From Pseudomonadota bacterium (GTDB taxonomy: Bacteria > Myxococcota_A > Bradymonadia > Bradymonadales > GCA-2716585), in the NCBI GenBank assembly GCA_005804885.1, contig SYOX01000077.1, positions 1-32,123 of the forward strand: DNA of 32,123 nucleotides, given 5' to 3'. The translations under genes and the position numbers were made by a program. This document shows, piece after piece, positions 15,001 to 22,892 of this stretch. Each line of letters begins with the position of its first letter. Position 1 is the first letter of the stretch. The notes beneath the pieces were generated by a model that was not told the DNA's origin, made no database searches, and worked only from the letters and a program-made list of their open reading frames with translations.

Positions 15001-17389
15001 TAAAGCTCCTGTCGACGGCCTCGACGGTGAAGCTGCCGCGGCCGTCGTCGCCCACGCTCACCTCCACGGGCGCGTCGTCGACGGTCAGCCGGACGGCGTC
15101 GGCGGCCTGGACCCGGAAGTTGAGCGCCACGTCCTGGCCCAAGGTCACCGAGGCGGGGTCGGCCTCGAAGCTCAAGATCGCCAGCGGCACCGTCAAGGAG
15201 GTCTCGGCCTCGGCCCTCCCCTCCGTGTTGACGGCCACCAGCCTGTAGGTCGCGCTGGCGCCCGGCACATGGGCGATCTGGCCCACGTCCAGGGGTTGGG
15301 CGCTGATGTCGATCTCCACGGGAGCGGCGCCGCCGATCTCCACCACCAGCGAGAGCGACTCGGCGCCCGTGACATCCCAGGACACCTGCGCCGCGTCGTC
15401 GCGGTTGAGGAGGGACGGCGCCGCGCTGAAGGCCTCGATCGTCGGCGGCACCCGCTCGCGCACCCCGACCGTCACGGACTGAGTGACCGGCCCCTGGACG
15501 CCCTCGGCCGTGATCGTAAATGTTGTATTTTGCTGAAGATCCTCGGCCACGAAGGTCCCCGAGGGCTCGACCTCCAGGCGCACCGTCCCAAAGGACAGTG
15601 AGACGGCGGCCGCGTTGGCCGTCTCCCAGCTCACCGTCGCCGACTCGCCCACGACCACGACCCGGCGATCGGCCTCCACCGACAGGATCCGCACCGCCGG
15701 GTTGACCTGGAGCGTCACGGAGGCGCTCTGCTGCCCGTTCGGCCCGAAGCCCGTCAGCGTCCACGTCGTCGTCCGCGTCGGGCTGACGGTCAGGAAGTCC
15801 GCCTGCGCCGAGAGCGTCGAGACGTCCACCGCCTCGACAGGCCCGCCCTGGACCTGCGCGCTGAGCTCGATGCGATCCACCGCGATCGTCTGCCACGACA
15901 GCGTGCTGCTGGACCCCTCATCGATGATCTCGGGGTCCAGCGTCAGGCTCACCCGCGCCGAGTCGTCCACCGTCACCGTCGCCTGCGCCTCGGCCGCGCC
16001 GCCGGGGCCGCTGGCCGAGAGCGTCCACGTCGTCGTCGCCTGCGGCGTCAGCTGAACTTCTCCGCTGACCAGCTCGGGATCGACCTCCACCGCCTGAGCC
16101 CGGCTGTCCGCGATGGAGATCGCCGTCGCCCCCCGCGTCTGCCACCGCAGCCGGACCCCCTCTCCGAGGTTGATCAGCTCCGGCTCGACCACGAAGAGAT
16201 CGATCACCACGGGCTCCACGACGGCCACCGTGACCTCCGCCTGATCGCGCCCGCCCGGCCCCGAGGCCTCCAGCCGGAAGGTCTTCGTCTCCTGCGGCGC
16301 CACCTCGATCCCGTCACCGTCAGGATCCACCTCGCCGATCTCGATCTCGACCGGCTCCTGCCCCGTCACGTCAAAGAGCGCGATCGACTCGGCGTCGCGC
16401 GTCGTGTAGCGCAGCGTCGAGGTCTGCCCGCGCGCAATCTGCGTCGGCTCGGCGATCAGCGTCAGCACCGCCGGCCGCGGCCTGACCTCCACCCTCAACT
16501 CCGCCTGCGCCGATCCCGCCGTGTTCTCCGCCCTCAACACGAAGGTCGAGGTCTCCTGCATCGAGATCGTCAGCGTGTCCATCAGCGGGTCCTTGCCCGA
16601 GGTCATCAGGACCTCCTCGCCGCGCCGGATCTCGATCCGCATCGCCGCCGTCGTCTGCCACGACAGCTCCACCGATTCGCCGGCGTTGACCGTCTCCGAC
16701 GAGGCCGCAAAGGCCACGATGGTCGGCGGCACCAGGACCGCCAGCGAGACCGTCGACTCCACCTCCGAGTCCTCGCCCGTGGCCACCATCCGATAGTCCG
16801 TGTTCACCTCCGGCGACACCTCGATGGACCCCCCCGACGCGGCGCCCTCGGGCAGGTCCACCCCCACGCCGTTGGCCTGCAGGCTGACCGCCGTCGCGCC
16901 CGTCGTCTCCCACGTCAGCGTCGCCGAGTCACCCAGCACGATCGTCGTCGGGTCCAGCGTCAGCTCCACCGTCGGCGACACCGGCGCCGTCCTCACCTCC
17001 ACCGTCGCCGACCTCTCCACCTCGTCGCTCTGCCCTCCCGAGGGCGAGACGTTGAGCGCCTTGAGCGTGTAGGTCGTCGTCCGCGTCGGCCGGACCTCCA
17101 AGGAGCCCTCCTTGGCCTCCGAGCCCTGAAACACCTGCTCGATCACGCCCCGATCGTTCTCGATCGTCACCGACGAGGCGTTCTCCACCCGCCACGACAA
17201 GGTCGAGCGCTCCCCCGCGAGGATCGACGAGGGCGCCGCCTCGAAGTCTGCCACCACGGGATCGACGAGCACCTCGACCTCGACCGGCTCATCACAACCC
17301 CCGCAGCCGCTCAACGCGACGCTCAAGAGCATCGCCTGCGCCGCCCCGAAAACCAGCGACCTGAGAGCCCCTGTTGTCCTCGCCTTCAT
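12032..17389 (-). CDS. Giant lipoprotein: fifteen Ig-like repeats, lamin-tail and TIG-like domains
   Basis: 1785 residues from the ATG at 17387-17389 (GAAGAGG four bases upstream); the open frame extends further but only this start gives a lipoprotein signal, LSGC with lipidated C29. Residues 45-1352 are fifteen consecutive Ig-like units of 83-95 residues, most with a strand of the form SW-x-T, an Ala-rich turn and a TTT-[YFW]-x-L strand. Residues about 1353-1480 match a lamin-tail domain (DRLEWIELYNSG). Residues about 1555-1640 resemble an IPT/TIG domain (CVVPPGQGIVDLLL). The last ~140 residues form a separate beta-rich domain. It is probably a long surface stalk exposing C-terminal domains for adhesion or envelope structure. 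It is divergent from the FG-GAP lipoprotein gene. Confidence 0.9.
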   Translation of the reverse strand: MKARTTGALRSLVFGAAQAMLLSVALSGCGGCDEPVEVEVLVDPVVADFEAAPSSILAGERSTLSWRVENASSVTIENDRGVIEQVFQGSEAKEGSLEVRPTRTTTYTLKALNVSPSGGQSDEVERSATVEVRTAPVSPTVELTLDPTTIVLGDSATLTWETTGATAVSLQANGVGVDLPEGAASGGSIEVSPEVNTDYRMVATGEDSEVESTVSLAVLVPPTIVAFAASSETVNAGESVELSWQTTAAMRIEIRRGEEVLMTSGKDPLMDTLTISMQETSTFVLRAENTAGSAQAELRVEVRPRPAVLTLIAEPTQIARGQTSTLRYTTRDAESIALFDVTGQEPVEIEIGEVDPDGDGIEVAPQETKTFRLEASGPGGRDQAEVTVAVVEPVVIDLFVVEPELINLGEGVRLRWQTRGATAISIADSRAQAVEVDPELVSGEVQLTPQATTTWTLSASGPGGAAEAQATVTVDDSARVSLTLDPEIIDEGSSSTLSWQTIAVDRIELSAQVQGGPVEAVDVSTLSAQADFLTVSPTRTTTWTLTGFGPNGQQSASVTLQVNPAVRILSVEADRRVVVVGESATVSWETANAAAVSLSFGTVRLEVEPSGTFVAEDLQQNTTFTITAEGVQGPVTQSVTVGVRERVPPTIEAFSAAPSLLNRDDAAQVSWDVTGAESLSLVVEIGGAAPVEIDISAQPLDVGQIAHVPGASATYRLVAVNTEGRAEAETSLTVPLAILSFEADPASVTLGQDVALNFRVQAADAVRLTVDDAPVEVSVGDDGRGSFTVEAVDRSFTASLEVQTGEDTAVEFVEVTLLPPTINAFGVSRESAGIDDEVVLSWSVTGAASLALSAELEGFDGPPIAIDIGLLGLEGGELTLVPSRSTIYRLVATNNAGQDEAEASVAVPLEILELTASDAQVDLGGAALVSFRLQGALSAEVQVDGGEPAPVAFGADGRGTFELLDIDATHAVTIRAFGLGGDSVQEAVTIALRAPQIESFVVEVERGEVGHEARVSWQTVNAASIALVAEIEGLGDFSVDVSGQDPTLGEIFVFLPVTTTFRLVALNSAGQAEASALGPVALDIVFLGASPNPVPFNGFLSVFFQAEGALSASVSINEGEPVALDLDLFGFGGFALEGVDGPLSIVLTVEGPGGQQVSELLNVPVEPPSVVAFFATPEQSLSGEPVQLDWALSGAQRFSIQGVDSRGNVFDVNVAELPSVQGNVQVEVFLTTTFTLTVINPGGQATAQASVTISNEPLPATIDEYFANSEVVLPFGSTSLFWLTSNAVSLRLERLDDQDQVLESFDINPGLIAEGFFDVEQILEPRRYRLVATGQDRGEVTAIVAIGLDAAPVFVGLSEVFYDSVGGDDRLEWIELYNSGPFAVNLSRIGLGYGGGSFASATLALPDFVIQPGECVVVGGPLSQGANHNPEIDAPLHINPNLQNSGDRGGRADGLALFDLDNGAIDAGSVPFDAVVYGGFVQEGDNFLGTFEAFIFSPDVGDTVPGQSIYRVVGGGQEVLNVGDEGGVGPLGVQGGRGGSWAIQAAPTPGRCFGLPPEGFEFGDAQVREGRRRGPEAGGNALTLAAFNAPADITEVFFGTNRAECEDDIFFGGLRCVVPPGQGIVDLLLRQPDGDVLVPAFYTYEPVDFCNTQFPIDVDGAPGIEGGVGEQVLVFGRVFEDGLTQPGGSSNLVSAQLGFGPLGSDPGLVPNLWTWQEASFNVQVGNDDEYMAILTLPAQGSYSYAFRVSLGGSIFTYCDANGTVNNNPGLGNFFSPQDTATMLTF
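13334..17257 (-). repeat. Fifteen tandem Ig-like domain repeats (coding)
   Basis: The units begin at residues 45, 140, 223, 307, 395, 479, 566, 650, 737, 821, 910, 996, 1083, 1169 and 1261 of the lipoprotein. They are diverged in sequence, so this is a domain-level repeat, not a recent DNA duplication. Confidence 0.85.
13886..15442 (-). repeat. Three-fold two-domain super-repeat inside the Ig array (coding)
   Basis: Units 8+9, 10+11 and 12+13 (residues 650-1168) form an A-B pattern. A units keep the core Trp (VSWDV, LSWSV, VSWQT). B units replace it with Phe (LNFRV, VSFRL, VFFQA) and share a short-loop middle. The pair appears to have been duplicated as a block. Confidence 0.7.
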
Positions 17390-17460
17390 GACACCTCTTC
17401 GCCGTGTCACAACGTAACACATTGAATTTAAACAACTATCACGCCCCATAAGGAGGCCCG

Positions 17461-17478
17461 ATGACGGACTCAGCCTAG
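17461..17478 (+). other. Five-codon reading frame behind a near-perfect Shine-Dalgarno site
   Basis: TAAGGAGG (17449-17456) is followed after four bases by ATG at 17461 and a stop at 17476-17478, encoding MTDSA. It lies in the divergent region about 180 bases upstream of the FG-GAP gene. It could be a leader peptide or chance. Confidence 0.3.
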
Positions 17479-17655
17479 CAGCGCAGGAGAGACAGTCAAG
17501 TGCCGCTCGACAAGGAGGCTCGCATCTTCGGGGCCCTTGTTGGATAATGCCCGGACGCGCCGAAACCCGGCATTTGAAGAACGTGGTCACCGGGAGCACG
17601 CAGGAGCCCAGAGTCGGGCCTCGCCTCGCCGATGAAGATCGAAGGATCCAATGGC

Positions 17656-19569
17656 ATGAACACCTCAACGGGGTTCTTCAGGCTCCTGGCGCTGCTCTCG
17701 CTCGGCCCTGCTTGCAACAGCGCCGTCGGCCTCGATGGGGTCGCCTTCAGCGGACCTGATCAAGAGGAGGTCGGGGGGGGCGAGCCGGACGTCGGCCCTG
17801 ATCCGGTCGACGCGGGACAGGAGGACGCCCCCATCGAGCCGCAGGACGTCGATCCGCTGGACGTCGATCCTGGCCAGGGCTGCCTCATCGCGGGCCAGCG
17901 CTTCGAGGCGGGGCAGCGCTCCGAGGACGGCTGCGGGGCCTGCGCGCCTGGCTTCGACCCTGAGGACTGGACGCCCGTCTGCAACCGCCAGTACTTCGAA
18001 GAGGGCTTCGAGGACTTTGGCTCGGGCCGCTTCGAAGGGGCACACCTTCACGCCAGCGCCAGGCAGGGCCACCTGCGGCTCGCCCCGACGCTCGACCTCA
18101 ACGTGGACGGGGATCTCGACCTCGTCTTTGTCGGGTACGCCAACGGCGCCGAGTTGATCGCCCCGACCTTCATCTACTGGGGCGACCGGGCTGGCCCCGT
18201 CGCCGACCGCCGCACCGTGCTGCCGGGCGGCGGCAGGAACTCAGCCTGCGCCGCGGACTTTGACGAGGACGGCCTCCCCGATCTCTTCCTGGTCCGACAT
18301 CGAGATGGCGACATCTTCATGACCCGATCGAGCCTCTACCTGGGCTCCTCCCAAGACGAGGTCTTCTCCATCGGGCGCGCCGTGGAGCTTGAGACGCGGG
18401 GCGCGGGGGCGTGCTCTTTCGCGGATCTGAACCGGGACGGCTGGCTCGATCTGGTCATCTCCAGCCACTACGTCCCCGGCCCGAACCACCACCTGAACTC
18501 TCTGATCTACTGGGGTTCGGAGGGCGGCTTCAACGCCGCCCCGCCCACCGAGCTGCCGACGATCGGCGCGGCCAACAACGCCATCGCGGACCTCAACAGC
18601 GACGGCTGGCTCGACGTCGTCTTCGCCAACCACTACGACGGCGAATCCACCGCGGTCCCCTCCATCCTCTACTGGGGCTCTCCGGGGGGCTTCAGCACCT
18701 CCAGCACGCGCCAGCTCGACGCCCTGGGCGCCAACGGGGTCGCCGCCGGCGACGTCAACGGCGACCGGCACCTCGACCTGATCTTCACCATCCCCCGCGA
18801 CGATACGAGCGTGCCCCCTGCGTCCGTCATCCTCCTGGGCGGGCCTGATGGCCCGGGCGATCAGGGCCGCCTGCTGCTGCCCACGGCCGGGGCTCTGGAG
18901 GCGGCCCTTGGGGACTTCGACCGCGACGGCTTCCCTGACCTCGCCGTCGCCCAGCGCTCCGATCAAGAGGGCCTCGACCTCGGGCTCTTCACCGGCGTCG
19001 CGGGCGGCTTCAACGTCCAGCGACGGCAGCCCTCCCTGCCCACCCTCGGCGCCAACGGCGTCTTGACCGCGGACTTCAACGACGACGGCTTCGTCGACAT
19101 CGCCGTGTCCAACTTCAACGACCGCAACCAGAACGAAATCAGCTCCCCGATCTTCTGGGGCGGCCCGCTGGGCTTCGACGCCGCGCGGCGCTCCGACTTC
19201 CCCACCGTCGGCGCCCAGACTGGCCTTGTCCCCCAGCACGACGCCTTCGAGCCCCCTGCCCGCTTCACCTCGGCGCCCATCGACCTCGGCGGCCCTTCTC
19301 TGGGTGGCGTGCTGTCGTGGCGGGGTGAGGTCGGCCCTGGGGGGAGCGTCCGCCTGCACCTGCGCTCCGCGCCCACGCTGGAGGCCCTCGAAGCGGCGCC
19401 CTGGCTCGGCCCCGACGGCACCTCGCAGAGCGCCTATGATGTCAGCTCGCTCGCCGTCTCCAGCGCCCACGACGGCCACCGCTTCTGGCAGTACCGCGCC
19501 GAGCTGGCCCGGCAGCGGCTCGTGACCGGACCTCACATCGAGCAAATCGGGCTGACCTACGGCCCGTGA
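17656..19569 (+). CDS. Secreted FG-GAP/VCBS-repeat protein, probable lipoprotein
   Basis: 637 residues from the ATG at 17656 (GAAGGA nine bases upstream). An upstream in-frame ATG at 17632 lacks a ribosome site. A hydrophobic signal (FFRLLALLSLGPAC) ends in a Cys; the lipobox is not canonical, so lipidation is likely but not certain. An acidic Asp/Pro linker and a small Cys-containing motif (C-x-C spacing near 74-110) follow. Seven calcium-binding FG-GAP/VCBS loops then appear (DLNVDGDLDL, DFDEDGLPDL, DLNRDGWLDL, DLNSDGWLDV, DVNGDRHLDL, DFDRDGFPDL, DFNDDGFVDI), suggesting a beta-propeller. The last ~100 residues form a beta domain common in myxobacterial surface proteins. It is likely a calcium-dependent surface or secreted protein. 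A GATAAT -10-like site lies at 17543-17548. Confidence 0.88.
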   Translation: MNTSTGFFRLLALLSLGPACNSAVGLDGVAFSGPDQEEVGGGEPDVGPDPVDAGQEDAPIEPQDVDPLDVDPGQGCLIAGQRFEAGQRSEDGCGACAPGFDPEDWTPVCNRQYFEEGFEDFGSGRFEGAHLHASARQGHLRLAPTLDLNVDGDLDLVFVGYANGAELIAPTFIYWGDRAGPVADRRTVLPGGGRNSACAADFDEDGLPDLFLVRHRDGDIFMTRSSLYLGSSQDEVFSIGRAVELETRGAGACSFADLNRDGWLDLVISSHYVPGPNHHLNSLIYWGSEGGFNAAPPTELPTIGAANNAIADLNSDGWLDVVFANHYDGESTAVPSILYWGSPGGFSTSSTRQLDALGANGVAAGDVNGDRHLDLIFTIPRDDTSVPPASVILLGGPDGPGDQGRLLLPTAGALEAALGDFDRDGFPDLAVAQRSDQEGLDLGLFTGVAGGFNVQRRQPSLPTLGANGVLTADFNDDGFVDIAVSNFNDRNQNEISSPIFWGGPLGFDAARRSDFPTVGAQTGLVPQHDAFEPPARFTSAPIDLGGPSLGGVLSWRGEVGPGGSVRLHLRSAPTLEALEAAPWLGPDGTSQSAYDVSSLAVSSAHDGHRFWQYRAELARQRLVTGPHIEQIGLTYGP

Positions 19570-19654
19570 CCCTCCAGGAGAGGGCGCATCGGGCGGTCTG
19601 GACGCCGATCCCGGCGGGAGGTAGGATCGGGCGCTTCGACGGCGAGGAGGTGCG

Positions 19655-21481
19655 ATGATCCATAGAGCCGATCAGCGAGAGGTCCACCCTTTGCAGGCGC
19701 TGTGGGGGATCTTCTTTCATGGGGTGATGCTCTTCGTGCTGCCTTTCATGGTGGGGGGCATCGCGGGGGCCTTCCTGGAGGTCAGCGAGGTGGCCGAGAC
19801 GCTGGGGGTGCTCGGCTCGGTGGCCTTCGTGTTGATCGCGCCGATCTTCATCGCGCAGTTCCTGGGGGTGGTGGTCAAGACGAGCCGTGAGGTGAAGTTC
19901 CTGAAGATCAACGGGACCTTGACGGCGCGATCGGCGCTGGACGCGGCCTACCGGAACACGAAGCTGTTGACCTCGCGGGGTTACTTCGTCTTCGCCTCGG
20001 GGATCGTCTTCGTGCTCTTGTCCCTGGCCTTCAAGTGGGCTTCGCTGGGGGTCATGGCGGTGTCGAGCCTGCTCTTGTTCTACCTGGTGACGGGCGCCAG
20101 CGTGTTCCTGTCGGCCTTCCTGGTGAGGACCTTCGAGGCGGGGATGGGGCGAGATCAGCGGGGCATCCGTCGGGAGTTCCACCCGGCGGTGGGGCGCTGC
20201 GGCGATCCCATCGAGGAGAAGTTCCTGTTGACGCGGGTGCCGGTGATGCCGGGCTACTTCCTGGCCATCGAGGACAGGCTGCCGGAGCGTCTGGACACGG
20301 ACGTCCGGCACGTGATCCCGCCGAAGGCCGGGCGAGAGTCGACGACCGTGGGCAGCGTGGTGCGGCGGACGCCGCGCGGGACCTACGAGGCCGGGCCGGC
20401 GCGGATCTGGTATCAGGACATGCTGGGCTTGACGCAGATCAACGTCGCGTCGCTGGCCACGGCCCAGCTCAAGCTGCTGCCGCACCTGTCGCGGGTGGAG
20501 ATCATCGAGCCGCCGCGCACGCCGCTGGAGGAGCCGGACATCCTGACGCGGCCGGACAAGTTCCCGACCGAGGACTTCTTCCGCTTTCGGGAGTATCAGG
20601 CCGGGGACGACACGCGGCGGCTGCACTGGAAGCTGTCGATGCGGGTGGGGCAGCTCCAGGTCCGGCTGCCGGAGACGCGCGAGATTACGGCCAAGAAGGT
20701 GGTGCTCTCGCTGGACACCTGGGTGCCGAAGGCGTGGTTGAGCCGCACGGAGGTGATCGACGATCTGATGGACGCGCTGGTGGACGTCTGGGTCAGCACC
20801 GCCGACCAGCTCATCAAGGCCGGCGAGCACGTCACGATGGTGGCCGCGCTGCGAGGCGAGGACGGGGTGTTGAGGCGCGAGGCCATCGACTGCAGCAAGG
20901 GTCAGCGGCCGAAGTGGCTCGACGCGGGGGCCAGAGCGGCGTGGCAGAGCGAGATCGGGGTCTTTGATCTCTTTGACGAGGACGAGACGCCGGAGGACGC
21001 CTTCATGATCGTCCTGACGAGCCGGCTGGAGCCGGTGCCGCCGGATCCGCTGCCGGGCCGCCGGACGACGTGGATCTACCTGCACCCTTCCGACACGATC
21101 GGGCCGCCGCAGCCCTCGACCTTTGATCTGTGGCTCAACTGGCAGGACAAGCCGAAGATGTCCTCGCTGGAGCAGATCTTGAGGTTCGTGCAGCTGCCGC
21201 ACCCGGCCGGCAGCGACGAGAACGGGTTTGGCCCGCGCTTCAACCACTGGCGGCGGCGGCTGGCGAGGCGCAACAAGCGGGCCTTCATCCGCCAGGAGGT
21301 GCTCAAGGCCGGCGAGCGGGCCTTCGGGGCGATGCTGGCCCGACCGGACGTGGTGTACCGGATGCAGGTCCACCCGGACCATTACAAGCTCATCGGGATC
21401 AGCAGCGGCGGGGGCGAGCAGCGCGAGGTGCCCCCTGCGCCGACGGGCTCGACCACGGCTGACCATCACCCGGCGCGCTGA
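19655..21481 (+). CDS. DUF58-domain membrane protein
   Basis: 608 residues. Four hydrophobic helices (about 14-40, 50-75, 108-126, 130-158) form two hairpins. The DUF58 signature FREYQAGDDTRRLHWK is at 311-326, in the form R-x-Y-x-x-GD-x-x-R-x-x-x-W. A vWA-like fold follows. DUF58 proteins are usually encoded with MoxR ATPases and transglutaminase-like or DUF4129 proteins; the biochemical role is not settled. Here the DUF4129-like partner follows after 14 bp, but MoxR is not adjacent. The start has GAGGAGG four bases upstream. It is probably the first gene of an operon that may run to 28976. Confidence 0.88.
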   Translation: MIHRADQREVHPLQALWGIFFHGVMLFVLPFMVGGIAGAFLEVSEVAETLGVLGSVAFVLIAPIFIAQFLGVVVKTSREVKFLKINGTLTARSALDAAYRNTKLLTSRGYFVFASGIVFVLLSLAFKWASLGVMAVSSLLLFYLVTGASVFLSAFLVRTFEAGMGRDQRGIRREFHPAVGRCGDPIEEKFLLTRVPVMPGYFLAIEDRLPERLDTDVRHVIPPKAGRESTTVGSVVRRTPRGTYEAGPARIWYQDMLGLTQINVASLATAQLKLLPHLSRVEIIEPPRTPLEEPDILTRPDKFPTEDFFRFREYQAGDDTRRLHWKLSMRVGQLQVRLPETREITAKKVVLSLDTWVPKAWLSRTEVIDDLMDALVDVWVSTADQLIKAGEHVTMVAALRGEDGVLRREAIDCSKGQRPKWLDAGARAAWQSEIGVFDLFDEDETPEDAFMIVLTSRLEPVPPDPLPGRRTTWIYLHPSDTIGPPQPSTFDLWLNWQDKPKMSSLEQILRFVQLPHPAGSDENGFGPRFNHWRRRLARRNKRAFIRQEVLKAGERAFGAMLARPDVVYRMQVHPDHYKLIGISSGGGEQREVPPAPTGSTTADHHPAR

Positions 21482-21495
21482 AGAGGGGGGAGAGG

Positions 21496-22821
21496 ATGGA
21501 GGGGCTCTGGCATCGGGTCAAGACCTTCGGGCCGGCGCTGCTGGCCTACTGGGTGATGACCTTCTTCGGGCTGGCGGCCTTCAGCGCGGTGCTCCTGATC
21601 AGGGGCGGCGCGGGCGGGGAGATGTTCCTGCTGCTGGGCCAGCTCGTGATGGTCACGGTCGTCGGGCAGCTGGCCGGCCACGCGCTGGGCTTCTTGCGGC
21701 CGAGGTTGTTCATCGTGCTGATGCTGGCCTCGCTGGGCTGCTGGATCCAGGTCTTGCTGCTGATCCCGATGGCCAACGGCTTGACGGTCATCGTCTGGTT
21801 CATGGCGCCCTTCACGCTGGCCAGCGGCTTCTTCGCCGTCCGCAGCCGGACGGAGATCTTCGGGGCCTGGGTGCCCGTGATGTACGCGGTGTCGGCCTCG
21901 CTGGTGTTGATCAACACCGACGCGAAGAAGCTGGGCAGCTGGCACGGGGGCAACAAGTTCGCGGTCTGGGACCTCTTCAACCTGGCGATCATCGCCGGGG
22001 CGCTGCTGCTCTTCTTGATCTACCTCGTCGCGCGCCAGGCCCAGTCCTTGAGCCTCTGGCAGGACGCGGCGCGGATGTCGTCGGTCCAGGCCAGCGCCAA
22101 TTACAACCCTCGCGCGCGGATCTCCTGGATGACCTGGGGGGTGATCGCGCTGCTCGGGGTGGCCTTGACCGTCGGGACGGCCGCCGCCGCCCCCTACCTC
22201 TTCCGCACGGCGGACGAGGAGGAGGGGAAGGAGGGCAAGGGCGGCCAGGGCCAGGGCCAGGGCGAGCAGCGGGGCGGAGAGGGCGGCCAGGGGGAGGGGG
22301 ACTCCTCGGAGAACCCCATGGACAACGCGGACATGGACAAGGTGAGCGAGGGGGTCAGGCAGGTCGCCCAGCAGGGCGCCAACCTCTTGATGCTCTTGAT
22401 CATGCTCCTGGTCGGGCTGGTGTTGATCTACTTCGTCTTCTGGAGGCCGATGCGCAGGATGGCGGTCATGAGGCACCTGGAGAGGCCAGCGTGGCCCGTG
22501 CCGCCGACGCAGCGCATCCAGGACATGTGGCGGCGAGCGCTGATCGCGCTGCACGACGTGGGGATGGAGCCTCGGCCCACCGAGTCGGTCAAGCACCTCG
22601 CCGAGCGGGCGCACGCGACCTTGAGCCAGCGCTTCGGGTCGGCGCCGACGGGGGTGATCGAGGCGGCGGAGATCTACTCCCGGGTGGAGTACAACATCGG
22701 GGTGTCGCCGCATGACGTGATCCGGATGGCGGCTTCGGTCGAGCTGCTGACGGTCTACGTCGAGAACAACCTTCGCTGGTGGGAGCAGCTCCAGAACCTC
22801 TATGGGGGGCTCAAGGAGTAG
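21496..22821 (+). CDS. Polytopic membrane protein with DUF4129-like C-terminal domain
   Basis: 441 residues. Membrane segments lie at about 12-36, 43-62, 69-90, 94-114, 124-140, 158-179, 211-235 and 295-316. A low-complexity Gly/Gln/Glu loop (240-270, EEEGKEGKGGQGQGQGE) separates the seventh and eighth. The soluble tail (about 335-441) contains a helical domain like the DUF4129 region that ends many transglutaminase-like membrane proteins (ending ESVKHLAERAH, then EIYSRVEYN). The transglutaminase core itself is absent, so this is the membrane and tail part only. The ribosome site GGGGGAGAGG sits directly before the ATG, 14 bp after the DUF58 stop, so the two are co-transcribed and probably form a complex. 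Confidence 0.75.
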   Translation: MEGLWHRVKTFGPALLAYWVMTFFGLAAFSAVLLIRGGAGGEMFLLLGQLVMVTVVGQLAGHALGFLRPRLFIVLMLASLGCWIQVLLLIPMANGLTVIVWFMAPFTLASGFFAVRSRTEIFGAWVPVMYAVSASLVLINTDAKKLGSWHGGNKFAVWDLFNLAIIAGALLLFLIYLVARQAQSLSLWQDAARMSSVQASANYNPRARISWMTWGVIALLGVALTVGTAAAAPYLFRTADEEEGKEGKGGQGQGQGEQRGGEGGQGEGDSSENPMDNADMDKVSEGVRQVAQQGANLLMLLIMLLVGLVLIYFVFWRPMRRMAVMRHLERPAWPVPPTQRIQDMWRRALIALHDVGMEPRPTESVKHLAERAHATLSQRFGSAPTGVIEAAEIYSRVEYNIGVSPHDVIRMAASVELLTVYVENNLRWWEQLQNLYGGLKE

Positions 22822-22892
22822 GCGCGATTTTCTGGCCAGGGGGCGCCCTGGGCGCGACGATGGGGTCGGGATCGAGCTGGAGCGAGGCCAGG

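Noticed and set aside
11891..15601. 1236-residue + strand open frame opposite the giant lipoprotein
   Set aside because: It is a GC-driven shadow of the lipoprotein gene, with Arg/Ala/Asp-rich composition and no domain; the reverse strand has a clear lipobox and fifteen repeats.
1..21481. Classical MoxR-DUF58 operon
   Set aside because: The MoxR gene and the DUF58 gene are 19 kb apart and on opposite strands.
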